A DNA stretch of 64,000 nucleotides from Aeromonas encheleia (GCF_900637545.1 NZ_LR134376.1:208501-272500); one strand, 5' to 3'; shown: positions 32,309 through 42,473, numbered from the stretch's first letter. Notes: generated by a model not told the origin, from the letters alone. Numbers and translations are program-made.

Positions 32309-34789
32309 TCAGGCGTTGGCGGGGACCTCATGGGCGGTGTTGGGCAGCTCGGGCCCGCTGTACTTCTCGATCTGCAGCTGGGCCATGTGGCCGCAGTTGC
32401 CTTGCGCCAGGCTGGAGGAGCCTTCATCGAAGGTCAGGCAGTTGACGTTGCCGTTCTTGCAGATGGCGCCGACCTCGCCCGGCTTGGCCGGATCGAACCA
32501 GGCCCCCTCGCAGATCCGCACCACCCCCTGGCGAATGTCCTTCGACACCAGGGCGCCCACCAGGATCTGGCCGCGCTCGTTGAAGGCGCGCACCAGATCC
32601 CCATCCTGGATGCCACGGGCCTTGGCATCGTCCGGGTGGATCAGGATGGCCTCCCGATCGGCGATGGCGAACTTGTCCCGCAGCGGGGTGTTGTCCAGCT
32701 GGGAGTGCAGTCGCTGGGTCGGGTGCGAGGTGTTCAGGGACAGCGGATAGCGGCTGGCCTGTTCGCCCTGGGCCCACTCCTTGGGCTCATACCACTTGGG
32801 ATGGCCGACACAATCGGCATAGCTCATGCCGGCGATGGCATTGGAGAAGATCTCTATCTTGCCGGACGGGGTGCCGAGCGGGTTGAGCAGCGGGTTGTCG
32901 CGAAAATCGGCGTGACGGATCCACTGGCGGTTCGCCTCCGGGATGGGGAAGCGGATGTAGTTGTTGGACTCCCAGAACATGTTGAACGGCGGCAGTGCCA
33001 CCTTGGCACCGCGAGCCTGGGCGGCCATGCCGTCGTACATCTGCTTGAGCCACAGGGTCTCGTCCTTGCCCTCGGTATAGGCCTCCTGCAGGCCGAGCTT
33101 GGCGGCGACGGCGCTGAAGATGTCGAAGTCGTTGCGCGACTCGTGCTGGGGCGGCACGCACTGGTGCATGGGGAAGACGTAACGCTGGGAGTAGTCACCC
33201 CCCATCTCGAGATCGTTGCGCTCGTAGCTGGTGGTCACCGGCAGCACTATGTCGGCGTGCTTGGCGGTGGCGGTCCAGTAGGGCTCGTGCACTATCACCG
33301 TCTGCGGCTTGCGCCAGGCCTGCAGCAGGTTGTTGGTGTCCTGATGGTGGTGGAAGGGGTTGCCGCCCGCCACGTAGACCAGTTTGACATCCGGGTAGGT
33401 CAGCTTGCGGCCGTTGAAGTCGATGGTCTTGCCGGGGTTGGCCAGGCAGTCGGCGATGCGCGCCACCGGGATGGGCGCCGGACTGTTCTGCGGCGCCGTC
33501 CCGGCCGAGATGCCTGCCAGAATGCCGCCCTTGGCGGTGGGGCTGCCGCCGGATGAGTAGTGATAGCTGAAGCCATAGCCGCCCCCCGGCAGGCCGATCT
33601 GGCCCAGCATGGCGGCCAGGGTGACCAGCATCCAGTTCGGCTGCTCGCCGTGATGCTGACGCTGCATGCCCCAGCCCGCCATGATCATGGTGCGCTTGGA
33701 GGCCATGTCGAGGGCCAGCTGGCGGATCACCTTGGCCTCGACCCCGCAGACGGTGGCAGCCCAGTCGGCGCTCTTCGGCTGACCGTCGTCCTTGCCGAGC
33801 AGGTAGTCGAGGAACTTTTCGAAGCCGACGGTGTAGCGCTCGAGGAAGGCCTGATCGTGCTTCTTCTCGCTATAGAGGGTATGAGCAACCCCCAGCATCA
33901 TGGCCACGTCGGTGTAGGCGTTCGGCGCAATCCACTCGGCGTTGGCCAGCTTGGCGGTCTCGTTGTAGACGGGATCTATGCTGATGATGCGGGTGCCCTT
34001 CTCCTTCAGCGCCTTGAAACCGGCCTGACCCTCGTGATCCGGCATGTTCCAGCTGTTCTTCAGGGTCACCTGGGCGTTGACCCCCCACAGCACCACCAGT
34101 TCCGCATGCTCCACCACGTTCGGCCAGGCGGTCTGCTGTTCATACACCTCGATGGAGCCCATCACGTGGGACATGATCACCTGAGCCGCGCCGGTGGAGT
34201 AGTCGCCGGCATAGCCGGTGAAGCCACCGGCCAGGTTCATCAGCCGATGCAGCAGGGTGCGGCTGTTGTGGAACATGCCGACACTCTTCCAGCCGTAGGA
34301 GCCGGCGTGGATGGCCTGGGGGCCGAACTCGCCCTGCACCCGCTTGATCTCGCCGGCGACCAGCGCTATGGCCTGGTCCCAGCTCACCCGCACCCACTCG
34401 TCGGCGCCGCGCAGCTCGGGCTTGGCACCAGGGCCATGCTCCAGCCAGCTCTTGCGCACCATGGGGTACTTGATGCGGTTCTTGGCATGGACCTGGAACG
34501 GCGCCATGTCGATGAGATCGTTCGGTGCCGGATCGTCGGCCACCGGCTGCACGCGGATCATGCGGCCATCGGCGACTATGGCTTCGAAGGCACCCCAGTG
34601 GGCGCCGGTCAGTATGCCCTTCTGGGCCGGTACCAAGGTCGGGAACTGTTCAAGCGCCGTGCTGATGGCTTGCGCCAGGGCGTGCTTGGGGAACAGGCCG
34701 GCGAGCAGCGGCAGGGCGGCGCAGGCCCCCAGTCCCTTGAGCAGGCTGCGGCGGGACAGATTGGTCTGTTGGTCATTGAAAAAAGTCAT
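32309..34789 (-). CDS. torA: Trimethylamine-N-oxide reductase TorA
   Basis: Periplasmic molybdopterin (bis-MGD) enzyme reducing TMAO to trimethylamine as a terminal electron acceptor. 826 residues. Twin-arginine signal SRRSLLKGLG and AHA-type cleavage near residue 40. The molybdenum-ligand Ser is in YAGDYSTGAAQVI. Further DMSO-reductase family blocks are GWGMQRQHHGEQPNWMLVTLAAMLGQIGLPGGG and NTSHPTQRLHSQLDN. Directly downstream of torC (22 bp). The chaperone gene torD and the torSTR regulators are not in this window. Confidence 0.95.
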   Translation of the reverse strand: MTFFNDQQTNLSRRSLLKGLGACAALPLLAGLFPKHALAQAISTALEQFPTLVPAQKGILTGAHWGAFEAIVADGRMIRVQPVADDPAPNDLIDMAPFQVHAKNRIKYPMVRKSWLEHGPGAKPELRGADEWVRVSWDQAIALVAGEIKRVQGEFGPQAIHAGSYGWKSVGMFHNSRTLLHRLMNLAGGFTGYAGDYSTGAAQVIMSHVMGSIEVYEQQTAWPNVVEHAELVVLWGVNAQVTLKNSWNMPDHEGQAGFKALKEKGTRIISIDPVYNETAKLANAEWIAPNAYTDVAMMLGVAHTLYSEKKHDQAFLERYTVGFEKFLDYLLGKDDGQPKSADWAATVCGVEAKVIRQLALDMASKRTMIMAGWGMQRQHHGEQPNWMLVTLAAMLGQIGLPGGGYGFSYHYSSGGSPTAKGGILAGISAGTAPQNSPAPIPVARIADCLANPGKTIDFNGRKLTYPDVKLVYVAGGNPFHHHQDTNNLLQAWRKPQTVIVHEPYWTATAKHADIVLPVTTSYERNDLEMGGDYSQRYVFPMHQCVPPQHESRNDFDIFSAVAAKLGLQEAYTEGKDETLWLKQMYDGMAAQARGAKVALPPFNMFWESNNYIRFPIPEANRQWIRHADFRDNPLLNPLGTPSGKIEIFSNAIAGMSYADCVGHPKWYEPKEWAQGEQASRYPLSLNTSHPTQRLHSQLDNTPLRDKFAIADREAILIHPDDAKARGIQDGDLVRAFNERGQILVGALVSKDIRQGVVRICEGAWFDPAKPGEVGAICKNGNVNCLTFDEGSSSLAQGNCGHMAQLQIEKYSGPELPNTAHEVPANA

Positions 34790-34811
34790 ATCGAATTCCT
34801 CTGTTCCAGCC

Positions 34812-35942
34812 TTAGTGTGCCGCGCTCATGTCACTGGCGTGTTTTTGCACGTATTGGGTCAGCATGCGGGCCTGCTCTGGGGTAAGAGAGGTGCGTGATT
34901 CCATGCCCTTGATGACGCCGATCCACTGGTTGGCGTTGAAGTGATCCAGCGCGGTCAGGCCGTGGCAGCCGGTGCAGTTGTTGGACATCAGGGTGGAGGC
35001 GTATTGCCACAGCTTGCCCTGATCGCCGATGAGCTGGCGCTGATCCACCCAGGCGGTCAGCTTGACCTGATGCCAGGTGAGGTTGGTGGCGCTGTCGGTC
35101 TCGCTCTTGCCGGTGACCAGCGCCTGCTTGGCGGCGTCGCCGACCAGCACGCTCAGGATGCGCTTGCCGGGGGCGGCGTAGAACACCTCGCTCACGCCGT
35201 CCTGTTGCCAGCCTTCGATCCGTACCTGGGCGCGACCGTTGTCGTTGGCCAGGATCTCGACTTGCGTCGATGGCATCAGGGTGCCCTCGTCCGTGGTCGC
35301 CTTGGCATCGAGGAACAGCGGCGTGGTAGCGATGGCGTAGCGAGTGGTGACAGTCGCCGGGGTCTGGGCGGCGGCCGCCGCCAGTTCACTGGCGCCGGCG
35401 GCGGCCAGGCCACTCATGTCCGGCATGATGTGGGCGACCCCGCGGTGACAGTCGATGCAGGTCTGGCCCTCCTTGATGGCCACCGGGTGCTCGGCGCGGG
35501 CGTTGGGACGCTGGGCCAGGATGTCCATGGCGGCGTAGCTGTGGCAGCTGCGGCAGGTGGCGGAGTCATTGGCCTTGAGCTGATCCCAGACGGTCTGGGC
35601 CATGCGCAGCTTGTGCTCCTCATACTTCTGGGGGCTATCCAGGGTACCGAGGGCCTCGTGGTAGATATCCTTCACGGCGCGGATCTTGGTCCACAGATAG
35701 GAGCCGGGGTCATTGGGGATGTGGCAGTCGGCGCACTCGGCCCGGATCCCCTTCACGTTCTGGAAGTGCACGCTGCCCTGATATTCGGCCAGCGGTGTCT
35801 GCATGGAGTGGCAGGAGACACAGAACTCGGTGGAGCTGGTCTTGTGCAGCACAGTGACGGTGACTCCCAGCGCCGCGACGCCCAGCAGGGCCCCGAGCAG
35901 CAGGAGCCAGAACCAGGTCTTTCTCAACATTTTTCCAAGCAT
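34812..35942 (-). CDS. torC: Pentaheme c-type cytochrome TorC
   Basis: Membrane-anchored NapC/NirT-type cytochrome feeding quinol electrons to TorA. 376 residues: an N-terminal anchor helix (about 8-30), four CxxCH motifs in the NapC-like part (CVSCH, CADCH, CRSCH, CIDCH), and a fifth (CTGCH) in the C-terminal domain (about 180-376). That domain in E. coli binds TorA and also senses apo-TorC. The start is the first of two ATGs, with GGGA about 10 nt upstream; the second is 12 nt on. Confidence 0.94.
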   Translation of the reverse strand: MLGKMLRKTWFWLLLLGALLGVAALGVTVTVLHKTSSTEFCVSCHSMQTPLAEYQGSVHFQNVKGIRAECADCHIPNDPGSYLWTKIRAVKDIYHEALGTLDSPQKYEEHKLRMAQTVWDQLKANDSATCRSCHSYAAMDILAQRPNARAEHPVAIKEGQTCIDCHRGVAHIMPDMSGLAAAGASELAAAAAQTPATVTTRYAIATTPLFLDAKATTDEGTLMPSTQVEILANDNGRAQVRIEGWQQDGVSEVFYAAPGKRILSVLVGDAAKQALVTGKSETDSATNLTWHQVKLTAWVDQRQLIGDQGKLWQYASTLMSNNCTGCHGLTALDHFNANQWIGVIKGMESRTSLTPEQARMLTQYVQKHASDMSAAH

Positions 35943-36253
35943 GGCGGCAGTTCCCTACGATCAAATATTACCAATATAGTAGTAGTCTTGGCGGATGAGG
36001 GGTTGACCTCGGTTATGGTTTTTATTCTTTAAATTGGATTTTTTTCGTTTTAAATTCCATTTAAATTTTCATGTATGAATTTAAATCAAATTCTAGTTGT
36101 TAACCTTGTTAGTTTAGCCTTATTTGACACCCTTTAAATCATCAAATCCGCACGAGTCATGCTGGAAACGGCTCTGACTCGACGTTTTGCTCCCCGGTAT
36201 GACAGCCGGGCTCTGAATGGACAGGTGTTGGGCTTTGCGAAAGGCTCGATATA
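35943..36253. promoter_or_regulatory. AT-rich torC-topB divergent region with repeated TTTAAATT
   Basis: No gene. TTTAAATT occurs at 36028-36035, 36049-36056 and 36060-36067, and in inverse at 36078-36085; a near copy TTTAAATC is at 36133-36140. The first three have starts 21 and 11 bp apart, about two and one helical turns, so they face the same side. The region is much more AT-rich than its surroundings. It must contain the torCA promoter (minus strand). I found no match to the E. coli TorR box CTGTTCATAT. Confidence 0.45.
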
Positions 36254-36273
36254 TACTGTTTGCATATACAGTG
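36254..36273. promoter_or_regulatory. LexA (SOS) box upstream of topB
   Basis: TACTGTTTGCATATACAGTG, against the consensus TACTGTATATATATACAGTA: both CTG/CAG half-sites are intact with the required 10-nt spacing, and the flanks are TA and TG. It is 16 bp before the topB start, where bound LexA would block transcription or initiation. Confidence 0.75.
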
Positions 36274-36289
36274 ATCAGGTTTGTCAGTC

Positions 36290-38248
36290 ATGCGACTCTT
36301 TATTGCCGAGAAGCCCAGCCTGGGCCGCGCCATCGCCGATGCCCTGCCCAAGCCCCACAAGAAGGGGGAGGGCTTTATCGAGACCGCCGAGGGCGACGTG
36401 GTGACCTGGTGCATCGGCCACCTGCTGGAGCAGGCCGAGCCCGATGCCTATGACGCCGCCTACAAGCAGTGGCGCATGGAGCAGCTCCCCATCATTCCCG
36501 GCCAGTGGCAGCTGGTGGCCAAGCCCAAGACCAGGACCCAGCTCACCGTCATCAAGCGGCTGATCAAGCAGGCCGACTGCGTGGTGAATGCCGGCGATCC
36601 GGACCGGGAGGGGCAGTTGCTGGTGGACGAGGTGATCGATTTTCTCGGCTATCCCAAGAGCAAGCCGGTGCAGCGCTGCCTCATCAGCGACCTGAATCCG
36701 CCGGCGGTGCGCAGGGCCCTCGACAAGCTGCGGGACAACAAGGAGTTCGTGCCGCTGGCGGTCTCGGCGCTGGCCCGCAGCCGCGCCGACTGGCTCTATG
36801 GCATCAACATGACCCGGGCCTACACCCTGCTCGGGCGCAAGGGGGGCTGTAGCGAGCTGCTGTCGGTCGGCCGGGTGCAGACCCCGCTGCTGGGGCTGGT
36901 GGTGCGGCGGGATCTGGAGATAGACGCCTTCGTGCCCAAGCCCTTCTTCGAGGTGCTGGCCCATGTGGTGACCCAGGGCAACGAGCGGTTCAACGCGAAG
37001 TGGCTGCCGTCCGAGGCCTGCGCTCCCTGGCAGGATGAGGAGGGACGGGTGCTCAACCGGGCCTTGGCCGCCAAGGTGGTGGAGCGGATCAAAGGCCAGC
37101 CTGCCCAGGTGGAGGAGGTCGAGGAGCAGGCCCGCAAGCAGACGGCGCCGCTACCCTACAACCTCTCCAGCCTGCAGATCGATGCCGCCAAGCGCTTCGG
37201 CATGGATGCCAAGCGGGTGCTGGATATCTGCCAGGCACTCTACGAGCGCCACAAGCTCATCACCTACCCCAGATCCGACAGCCGGCACCTGCCGAGCGAT
37301 CACTTCAGCCGAGCCCCCCAGGTGCGCGACGCCATAGCCGCGACCGCGCCGGCTCTGGCCAAGGCGGTGAGCGAGGCGGATGGCAAGATCCGCAGCAAGG
37401 CTTGGAACGACAGCAAGGTCGATGCCCACCACGCCATCATTCCCACCGAGAAGCGTGGCAACGAAGGCAGTCTCTCCGCAGAGGAGAGCAAGATCTATGG
37501 CCTGATCGCCCGCCAGTATCTGCTGCAGTTCTACCCGCCGTTCGAATACAACGACAGCAAGGTGTTGCTGCGCATCGCCGGTGGTCTGTTCCAGGCCAAG
37601 GCCAGGCGCATCCTCAAGGCTGGCTGGAAGGCGCTGCTGGGGGTGGAAGAGGACGATGAAGAGGAGGCGGGGAGCCTGCCCGCCCTACGCCAGGGTGAGC
37701 AGTTGCAGTGTGAACGGGGCGAGTTGCTGGAGAAGATGACCCAGGCCCCCAAGTCGTTCACCGACGCCACCCTGCTGGCCGCCATGACCGGCATCGCCCG
37801 CCATGTGCAGGATCCCGAGATCCGCAAGACCCTGCGCGAGACCGATGGCCTCGGCACCGAGGCGACCCGGGCCGGCATCATAGATCTGCTGTTCAAGCGA
37901 CGCTTCCTGGTGCGCCAGGGCAAGAGCATCAAGGCCACCCCCACCGGACGGGCGCTGATCCTGGCGCTGCCCGCCAGCGCTACCACCCCGGATATGACGG
38001 CGCTGTGGGAGCAGCACCTCGGCCAGATCGCCGAACGTCACGCCAGCTACCAGCAGTTCATGGGGCCGCTTGCCGAGCAGCTGCATGGACTGATCGAGGG
38101 GGCGAGGCAGGACTCCGGCGCCAGATTCAGCGCCCTGCCCAAGGCGGCCGCGGGCGCCGACAAACGCCGCTTCAGTCGCAAGAGCAGCGCCGGCGGCGGC
38201 CCCCGCAAGAGCGCGGCCAAGCGTCCGGCCAGGGGCAAGGCGGCCTGA
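36290..38248 (+). CDS. topB: DNA topoisomerase III
   Basis: Type IA topoisomerase that decatenates replication intermediates. 652 residues (E. coli 653). Toprim domain at the N terminus ([32 protein letters not shown]), catalytic Tyr in [12 protein letters not shown], and the decatenation-loop region; basic Ser/Lys/Arg-rich C-terminal tail. The start is fixed by homology to E. coli; the only SD-like sequence, CAGG, is about 11 nt upstream, so initiation may be weak. Preceded by a LexA box, unusual for this gene. Confidence 0.95.
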   Translation: MRLFIAEKPSLGRAIADALPKPHKKGEGFIETAEGDVVTWCIGHLLEQAEPDAYDAAYKQWRMEQLPIIPGQWQLVAKPKTRTQLTVIKRLIKQADCVVNAGDPDREGQLLVDEVIDFLGYPKSKPVQRCLISDLNPPAVRRALDKLRDNKEFVPLAVSALARSRADWLYGINMTRAYTLLGRKGGCSELLSVGRVQTPLLGLVVRRDLEIDAFVPKPFFEVLAHVVTQGNERFNAKWLPSEACAPWQDEEGRVLNRALAAKVVERIKGQPAQVEEVEEQARKQTAPLPYNLSSLQIDAAKRFGMDAKRVLDICQALYERHKLITYPRSDSRHLPSDHFSRAPQVRDAIAATAPALAKAVSEADGKIRSKAWNDSKVDAHHAIIPTEKRGNEGSLSAEESKIYGLIARQYLLQFYPPFEYNDSKVLLRIAGGLFQAKARRILKAGWKALLGVEEDDEEEAGSLPALRQGEQLQCERGELLEKMTQAPKSFTDATLLAAMTGIARHVQDPEIRKTLRETDGLGTEATRAGIIDLLFKRRFLVRQGKSIKATPTGRALILALPASATTPDMTALWEQHLGQIAERHASYQQFMGPLAEQLHGLIEGARQDSGARFSALPKAAAGADKRRFSRKSSAGGGPRKSAAKRPARGKAA

Positions 38249-38270
38249 GCCGAGGGTGCACCGGAAAAAA

Positions 38271-38293
38271 GAAAGGGGCCCTGGGCCCCTTTC
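38271..38293. terminator. Bidirectional terminator between topB and ktrB
   Basis: GAAAGGGGC / GCCCCTTTC with a CCTGG loop; an A-run lies to the left. Confidence 0.8.
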
Positions 38294-38309
38294 TCGCATC
38301 CATGGAGGA

Positions 38310-39665
38310 TCAGCCCGTATAGACCCCCTCTTCCGGGTAGCGGATCCGGGTCTCGCTCGGTCTGGCCAGCATGAGGGCCAGTGTGAGGGGCCCCAGACGG
38401 CCGCAGATCATCACCAGCACCAGAATGAGTTTGCCAGGCTCACTCAGGGAGGCGGTGATACCGGTGGAGAGGCCGACGGTAGCAAAGGCCGAAATGGTCT
38501 CGAACATGATCTTGTCGAAGGGTTGTGACTCGGTGATCATCAGCAGGAACATCGCCAGCATCAGCACCATGGTGCTGACGATGATGATGGCCAGCGAGCG
38601 GGTCACTATCTGGGGTGACAGGGTGCGGCCAAACGCGGTGACATGGGGCCGCTTGGTCAGAAACGCCTTGGTCGCCAGCAACACCACCGCAAAGGTGGTT
38701 ACCTTGATGCCGCCCCCGGTGGAGGTGGCGCCGGCGCCGATGAACATCAGCATCATCAGGAACAGCAGGGCCGCAGGGGTCATCAAGCCGATATTGATGG
38801 TGTTGAAACCCGCGGTACGGGCGCTGGCAGACTGGAAGAAAGCCGCCAACAGCTGGCCGCCAATGCCGGCGTTGCCGAAGGTGCCTGGGTTGTTGTGCTC
38901 AAGCAGCCAGAACATCAGGGTCCCGGCCAGCAACAGCGACGGGGTCATCAGCAGCATCAGCTTGCTGTGTAACTTCAGCTTGCGCCAGCGCCGGTTGCGC
39001 ACCAGATCGACGATGACGGTGAAACCAATCCCACCGAGGATCAGCAGACCGGCGATGGTCAGGCTGATGATGGGGTCATCTCTATAGTCGATGAGGTTGT
39101 TGGCAAACAGCGAGAAGCCGGCGTTGTTGAAGGCGGACACCGCATGGAAGAAGCTGACATAGAGGCCGTGGACCCAGCCCATCTCCGGTACCCAGCGGAT
39201 GGCCATGAGGCCGGTGCCGATCAACTGCGCGATGAAGGCGAACAGCACTATGCGCTTCACCAGCTGGATGATGTTGACCGAGCCCTCCTGACCCAGTGCC
39301 TCCTTGGCCAGCACCTGCTGGCGCAGGCCGACCCGCTTGCTGAACATGGCGATCAGCAGCAGGGTCATGGTCATCTGGCCCAGGCCGCCGATCTCCATCA
39401 GCATCAGCAGGAAGATCTGCCCCTGCAGGGTGAAGACGGTACCGGTATCCACCACCCCGAGGCCGGTCACGCTGATGGCCGAGGTGGCGGTGAACAGGGC
39501 GTTGACGAAGGTGACCTCGCCATTGTGGCTGGAGGGCTGGACCAGGAACAGGGTGCCAATCAACAGGATGACGAGGAAACTGCCGAGGATCAGCCTGGCT
39601 TCGCTCCAGCGGGAATCGGCATCCCGATGCAGGGCAAAGGCATAGCTGCTGCGCCAGTTGATCAT
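38310..39665 (-). CDS. ktrB: Potassium uptake channel subunit KtrB (TrkH family)
   Basis: Inner-membrane K+ (Na+-dependent in Vibrio) translocator. 451 residues, the short KtrB type, not the 483-residue TrkH. Four selectivity-filter glycine loops are visible: SVTGLGVVD, AFNNAGFSLF, ARTAGFNTINI and ATVGLSTGIT. The glycine-rich M2C2 gate segment GAGATSTGGGIKVTT is typical. ATGA overlap with ktrA upstream. Confidence 0.9.
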   Translation of the reverse strand: MINWRSSYAFALHRDADSRWSEARLILGSFLVILLIGTLFLVQPSSHNGEVTFVNALFTATSAISVTGLGVVDTGTVFTLQGQIFLLMLMEIGGLGQMTMTLLLIAMFSKRVGLRQQVLAKEALGQEGSVNIIQLVKRIVLFAFIAQLIGTGLMAIRWVPEMGWVHGLYVSFFHAVSAFNNAGFSLFANNLIDYRDDPIISLTIAGLLILGGIGFTVIVDLVRNRRWRKLKLHSKLMLLMTPSLLLAGTLMFWLLEHNNPGTFGNAGIGGQLLAAFFQSASARTAGFNTINIGLMTPAALLFLMMLMFIGAGATSTGGGIKVTTFAVVLLATKAFLTKRPHVTAFGRTLSPQIVTRSLAIIIVSTMVLMLAMFLLMITESQPFDKIMFETISAFATVGLSTGITASLSEPGKLILVLVMICGRLGPLTLALMLARPSETRIRYPEEGVYTG

Positions 39666-40315
39666 AGGGTGTCGAGCCAGTGATCGATGGCATGCTTGTT
39701 ACCGGCCAGGATCAGGATGTCGCCCAGCTGCAGCTCCATCTTGCCGGTCAGTACGTTGTGCAGCACCTGGCCGCGCTTGATGGCCAGCAACTGCAGTTCG
39801 GTCTGCTGCAACAGGTGCAGGTCGGCCAGGGTGCGGCCATTTTGCGCCAGGCCGATGACAAACTCGGTCAGCACCATGTCGTGTCCCAGCTCCAGGTAGT
39901 CGAACAGGCGGTTGTCCAGCATGCTCTGGGCGACCCGGCGCCCCATGTCCCACTCAGGGTTGATTACCTTGTCGGCGCCCACCTTCTGCAGGATCTTGGC
40001 GTGAAACTTGTCGCGGGCCTTGACCCAGACCTTCTTTACCCCCGCCTCCTTCAGCACTAGCGTGGTGAGAATGCTGGTCTCCAGGTTGTCACCTATGGCG
40101 ACGAAGACGATGTCGAAGTTGGCCAGGCCAAGCTCGGCGACGGTGGCCTCATCGGTCGCATCGGCGACGATGACATGATTGCACAGGGTGGCAATCTGAC
40201 GGGTTTTGGCCTCGTCGATGTCGATCGCCAGTACCTCGGCATCCTGCCGTTGCAACTCTTCGCACAGGGCGCTGCCGAACAGGCCGAGGCCTATGACGGC
40301 AAATTGGTTGTTCAT
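39662..40315 (-). CDS. ktrA: Potassium uptake regulatory subunit KtrA (RCK/TrkA family)
   Basis: 217 residues. RCK_N Rossmann domain with GLGLFGSALCEEL, acidic DIDEAKTRQIA, and VFVAIGDNLETSILTTLVLKEAGVKKVWVKA; RCK_C domain from about residue 135. Binds ATP/ADP as an octamer and gates KtrB. First gene of ktrAB. Confidence 0.92.
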   Translation of the reverse strand: MNNQFAVIGLGLFGSALCEELQRQDAEVLAIDIDEAKTRQIATLCNHVIVADATDEATVAELGLANFDIVFVAIGDNLETSILTTLVLKEAGVKKVWVKARDKFHAKILQKVGADKVINPEWDMGRRVAQSMLDNRLFDYLELGHDMVLTEFVIGLAQNGRTLADLHLLQQTELQLLAIKRGQVLHNVLTGKMELQLGDILILAGNKHAIDHWLDTL

Positions 40316-40440
40316 TTATGCTTCCTCAGAGGGCTGAAGGAGTTACTCTACCCCAGCAGATTGAGTCCGAAAAGTGCCTGGATTTTTCGTCCCGCGGGAT
40401 CTGGGGTAAACTGCCCGCTTGCTCTTGTCGGGACACGCAG

Positions 40441-41478
40441 ATGAAACTCACCCCCCACGCCCCCTTGTTGACCCTCAACACCCTGGCCCTCGATGCCCAT
40501 TGCCTCTGGCTGGCAGAGGTGACCCGGCTCGATGACCTCAGATCCCTGATGGCCAACCCCGAACTGATCGCCCTGCCGCGCCTGGTGCTGGGGGGAGGGA
40601 GCAACATCCTGTTCTGCAACGACTTCGCCGGTCTGGTGGTACTCAACCGCCTGCAGGGCATCGAGTTGCAGGATGAGGGCGACCACTGGCTGCTGCACGT
40701 GGCGGCGGGGGAGGAGTGGCACCAGCTGGTTCGCCATGCCCTGCAGCAGGGCTGGCATGGGCTGGAGAATCTGGCGTTGATCCCGGGCACTGTCGGAGCC
40801 GCCCCAGTGCAGAACATCGGCGCCTACGGCGTCGAGCTGGCCGACTTCTGCGCCTATGTGGAGGCATTCAACTGGCAAACGGGCGAGGTGGAGCGCATTC
40901 AGGCTGCCGACTGCCAGTTCGGCTATCGCGACAGCATCTTCAAGCACGCTTGCCAGGACTCCCACTTCATCACCGCCGTCGGTCTGCGCCTGCCCAAGGC
41001 CTGGCAGCCGGTGCTGGGCTATGGTCCGCTCGCCGCGCTCGGTGAGCATCCCAAGGCGCAGGCCATCTTCGACACCGTCTGCGCCACCCGCATGGCCAAG
41101 CTGCCGGATCCGGCCGTGCTCGGCAATGCCGGCAGCTTCTTCAAGAACCCCTTGGTCAGCCTGGCGCAGGCCGAGCGGCTCAAGCTGCAGCATCCGCAAC
41201 TGCCTGTCTATCCCGCCGGGGAGGGGCAGGCCAAGCTGGCGGCGGGCTGGCTCATCGATCAGTGCGGCCTCAAGGGCTTCGCCATCGGCCGCGCCGCCGT
41301 GCACCAGCAGCAGGCGCTGGTGCTGGTGAACCTCGGTGGGGCCAGCGCCATGGAGCTCATCGCTCTGGCGGCTCATGTGCGAGACAGTGTAGAGCAGCGC
41401 TTCGGCGTGTTGCTGGAGCACGAGGTACGCTTCATGGGACTCACCGGTGAGACCAGGCTCGACGAGGTGCTGGCATGA
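40441..41478 (+). CDS. murB: UDP-N-acetylenolpyruvoylglucosamine reductase, type I
   Basis: FAD enzyme making UDP-N-acetylmuramic acid with NADPH. 345 residues (E. coli 342). FAD-binding LVLGGGSNILF and GTVGAAPVQNIGAYGVEL; catalytic Ser in LGNAGSFFKNPLV; C-terminal Glu in the HEVRFMG segment. The frame stays open 41 codons upstream, but the homologous start is MKLTPHAPLLTLNT. ATGA overlap with birA, as in E. coli murB-birA. Confidence 0.95.
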   Translation: MKLTPHAPLLTLNTLALDAHCLWLAEVTRLDDLRSLMANPELIALPRLVLGGGSNILFCNDFAGLVVLNRLQGIELQDEGDHWLLHVAAGEEWHQLVRHALQQGWHGLENLALIPGTVGAAPVQNIGAYGVELADFCAYVEAFNWQTGEVERIQAADCQFGYRDSIFKHACQDSHFITAVGLRLPKAWQPVLGYGPLAALGEHPKAQAIFDTVCATRMAKLPDPAVLGNAGSFFKNPLVSLAQAERLKLQHPQLPVYPAGEGQAKLAAGWLIDQCGLKGFAIGRAAVHQQQALVLVNLGGASAMELIALAAHVRDSVEQRFGVLLEHEVRFMGLTGETRLDEVLA

Positions 41479-42440
41479 GCCTCACCCCCATCAGACAGAC
41501 CCTGATCAACCTGCTCAGCGACGGCCAGTTCCATTCCGGCGAGCAGCTCGGCGAGCAGCTCGGCATCAGCCGGGCGGCGGTGAGCAAGCACATGGCCGCC
41601 CTCAAGGATCTCGGGCTGGATCTGTTCAGCCTGACCGGCAAGGGCTATCGGCTGGCGGTGCCCATGGCACTGTACGATCAGCCGCAGCTGCAGGCCCTGG
41701 CACCCATGGCGCCGGTGCACTGCTTCTCGGTGATCGACTCCACCAACCAGCATCTGCTGGAGCGGGTGAGCCGGCTTCAGTCCGGCGAGAGCTGCCTGGC
41801 AGAGTGCCAGACTGCCGGTCGTGGCCGTCGTGGCAAGCCCTGGGTCTCTCCCTTCGGCTGCCAGCTGATCCTGAGCATGTACTGGCGCCTCGAGCAGGGC
41901 ATGGCCGCAGCCATGGGATTGAGTCTGGCGGTCGGGGTGGCCGTGGTGGAGGCGTTGGAGTCGCTCGGTTATCCGGGCGTCGAGCTGAAGTGGCCGAACG
42001 ACCTCTACTATCAGGGCCGCAAGTTGGCGGGCATCCTGGTGGAGATGAGCGGCAGCGCCGGCGCCAGCTGCCATCTGGTGATCGGCATCGGCCTCAACCT
42101 GGCGATGCCGGCGCGGCAGGGGGAGAAGATCGATCAGGCCTGGTCCGAGCTGCGCCACGTCCAGCCCGAACTGGTGGATCGCAACCAGCTGGCGGCCTGC
42201 GTGCTCCTGCACCTGCAACGGGCCATGCAGACCTTCGAGCAGAGCGGCCTGGCCAGCTTCGTCGAGAGCTGGAACCGGCTCGACTACTTTGCCGGCCGGC
42301 CGGTGCGGCTGCTGATGGGGGAGCAGGAAATCCGTGGCATCGCCCGCGGCATCGACGATCGTGGCGCGCTGCGGCTGGAGACGGACGAGGGGATCAAATA
42401 CTACCTGGGGGGCGAGATCTCCCTGCGGCGCGGGGACTGA
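41475..42440 (+). CDS. birA: Biotin-protein ligase and biotin operon repressor
   Basis: 321 residues. N-terminal winged HTH (SGEQLGEQLGISRAAVSKHMAAL), catalytic core with the biotinoyl-AMP loop GRGRRGKPW (about 115-123), KWPNDLYYQGRKLAGILVE, and the SH3-like C-terminal domain (about 270-321). Attaches biotin to AccB and represses biotin genes. Bicistronic with murB. Confidence 0.95.
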   Translation: MSLTPIRQTLINLLSDGQFHSGEQLGEQLGISRAAVSKHMAALKDLGLDLFSLTGKGYRLAVPMALYDQPQLQALAPMAPVHCFSVIDSTNQHLLERVSRLQSGESCLAECQTAGRGRRGKPWVSPFGCQLILSMYWRLEQGMAAAMGLSLAVGVAVVEALESLGYPGVELKWPNDLYYQGRKLAGILVEMSGSAGASCHLVIGIGLNLAMPARQGEKIDQAWSELRHVQPELVDRNQLAACVLLHLQRAMQTFEQSGLASFVESWNRLDYFAGRPVRLLMGEQEIRGIARGIDDRGALRLETDEGIKYYLGGEISLRRGD

Positions 42441-42473
42441 GTCAGGGACTGGGCCTGGCCGTTGACCACAATA

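Noticed and set aside
35943..36253. TorR boxes expected near torC
   Set aside because: No CTGTTCATAT-like decamer repeats found on either strand; reported only as an AT-rich region.
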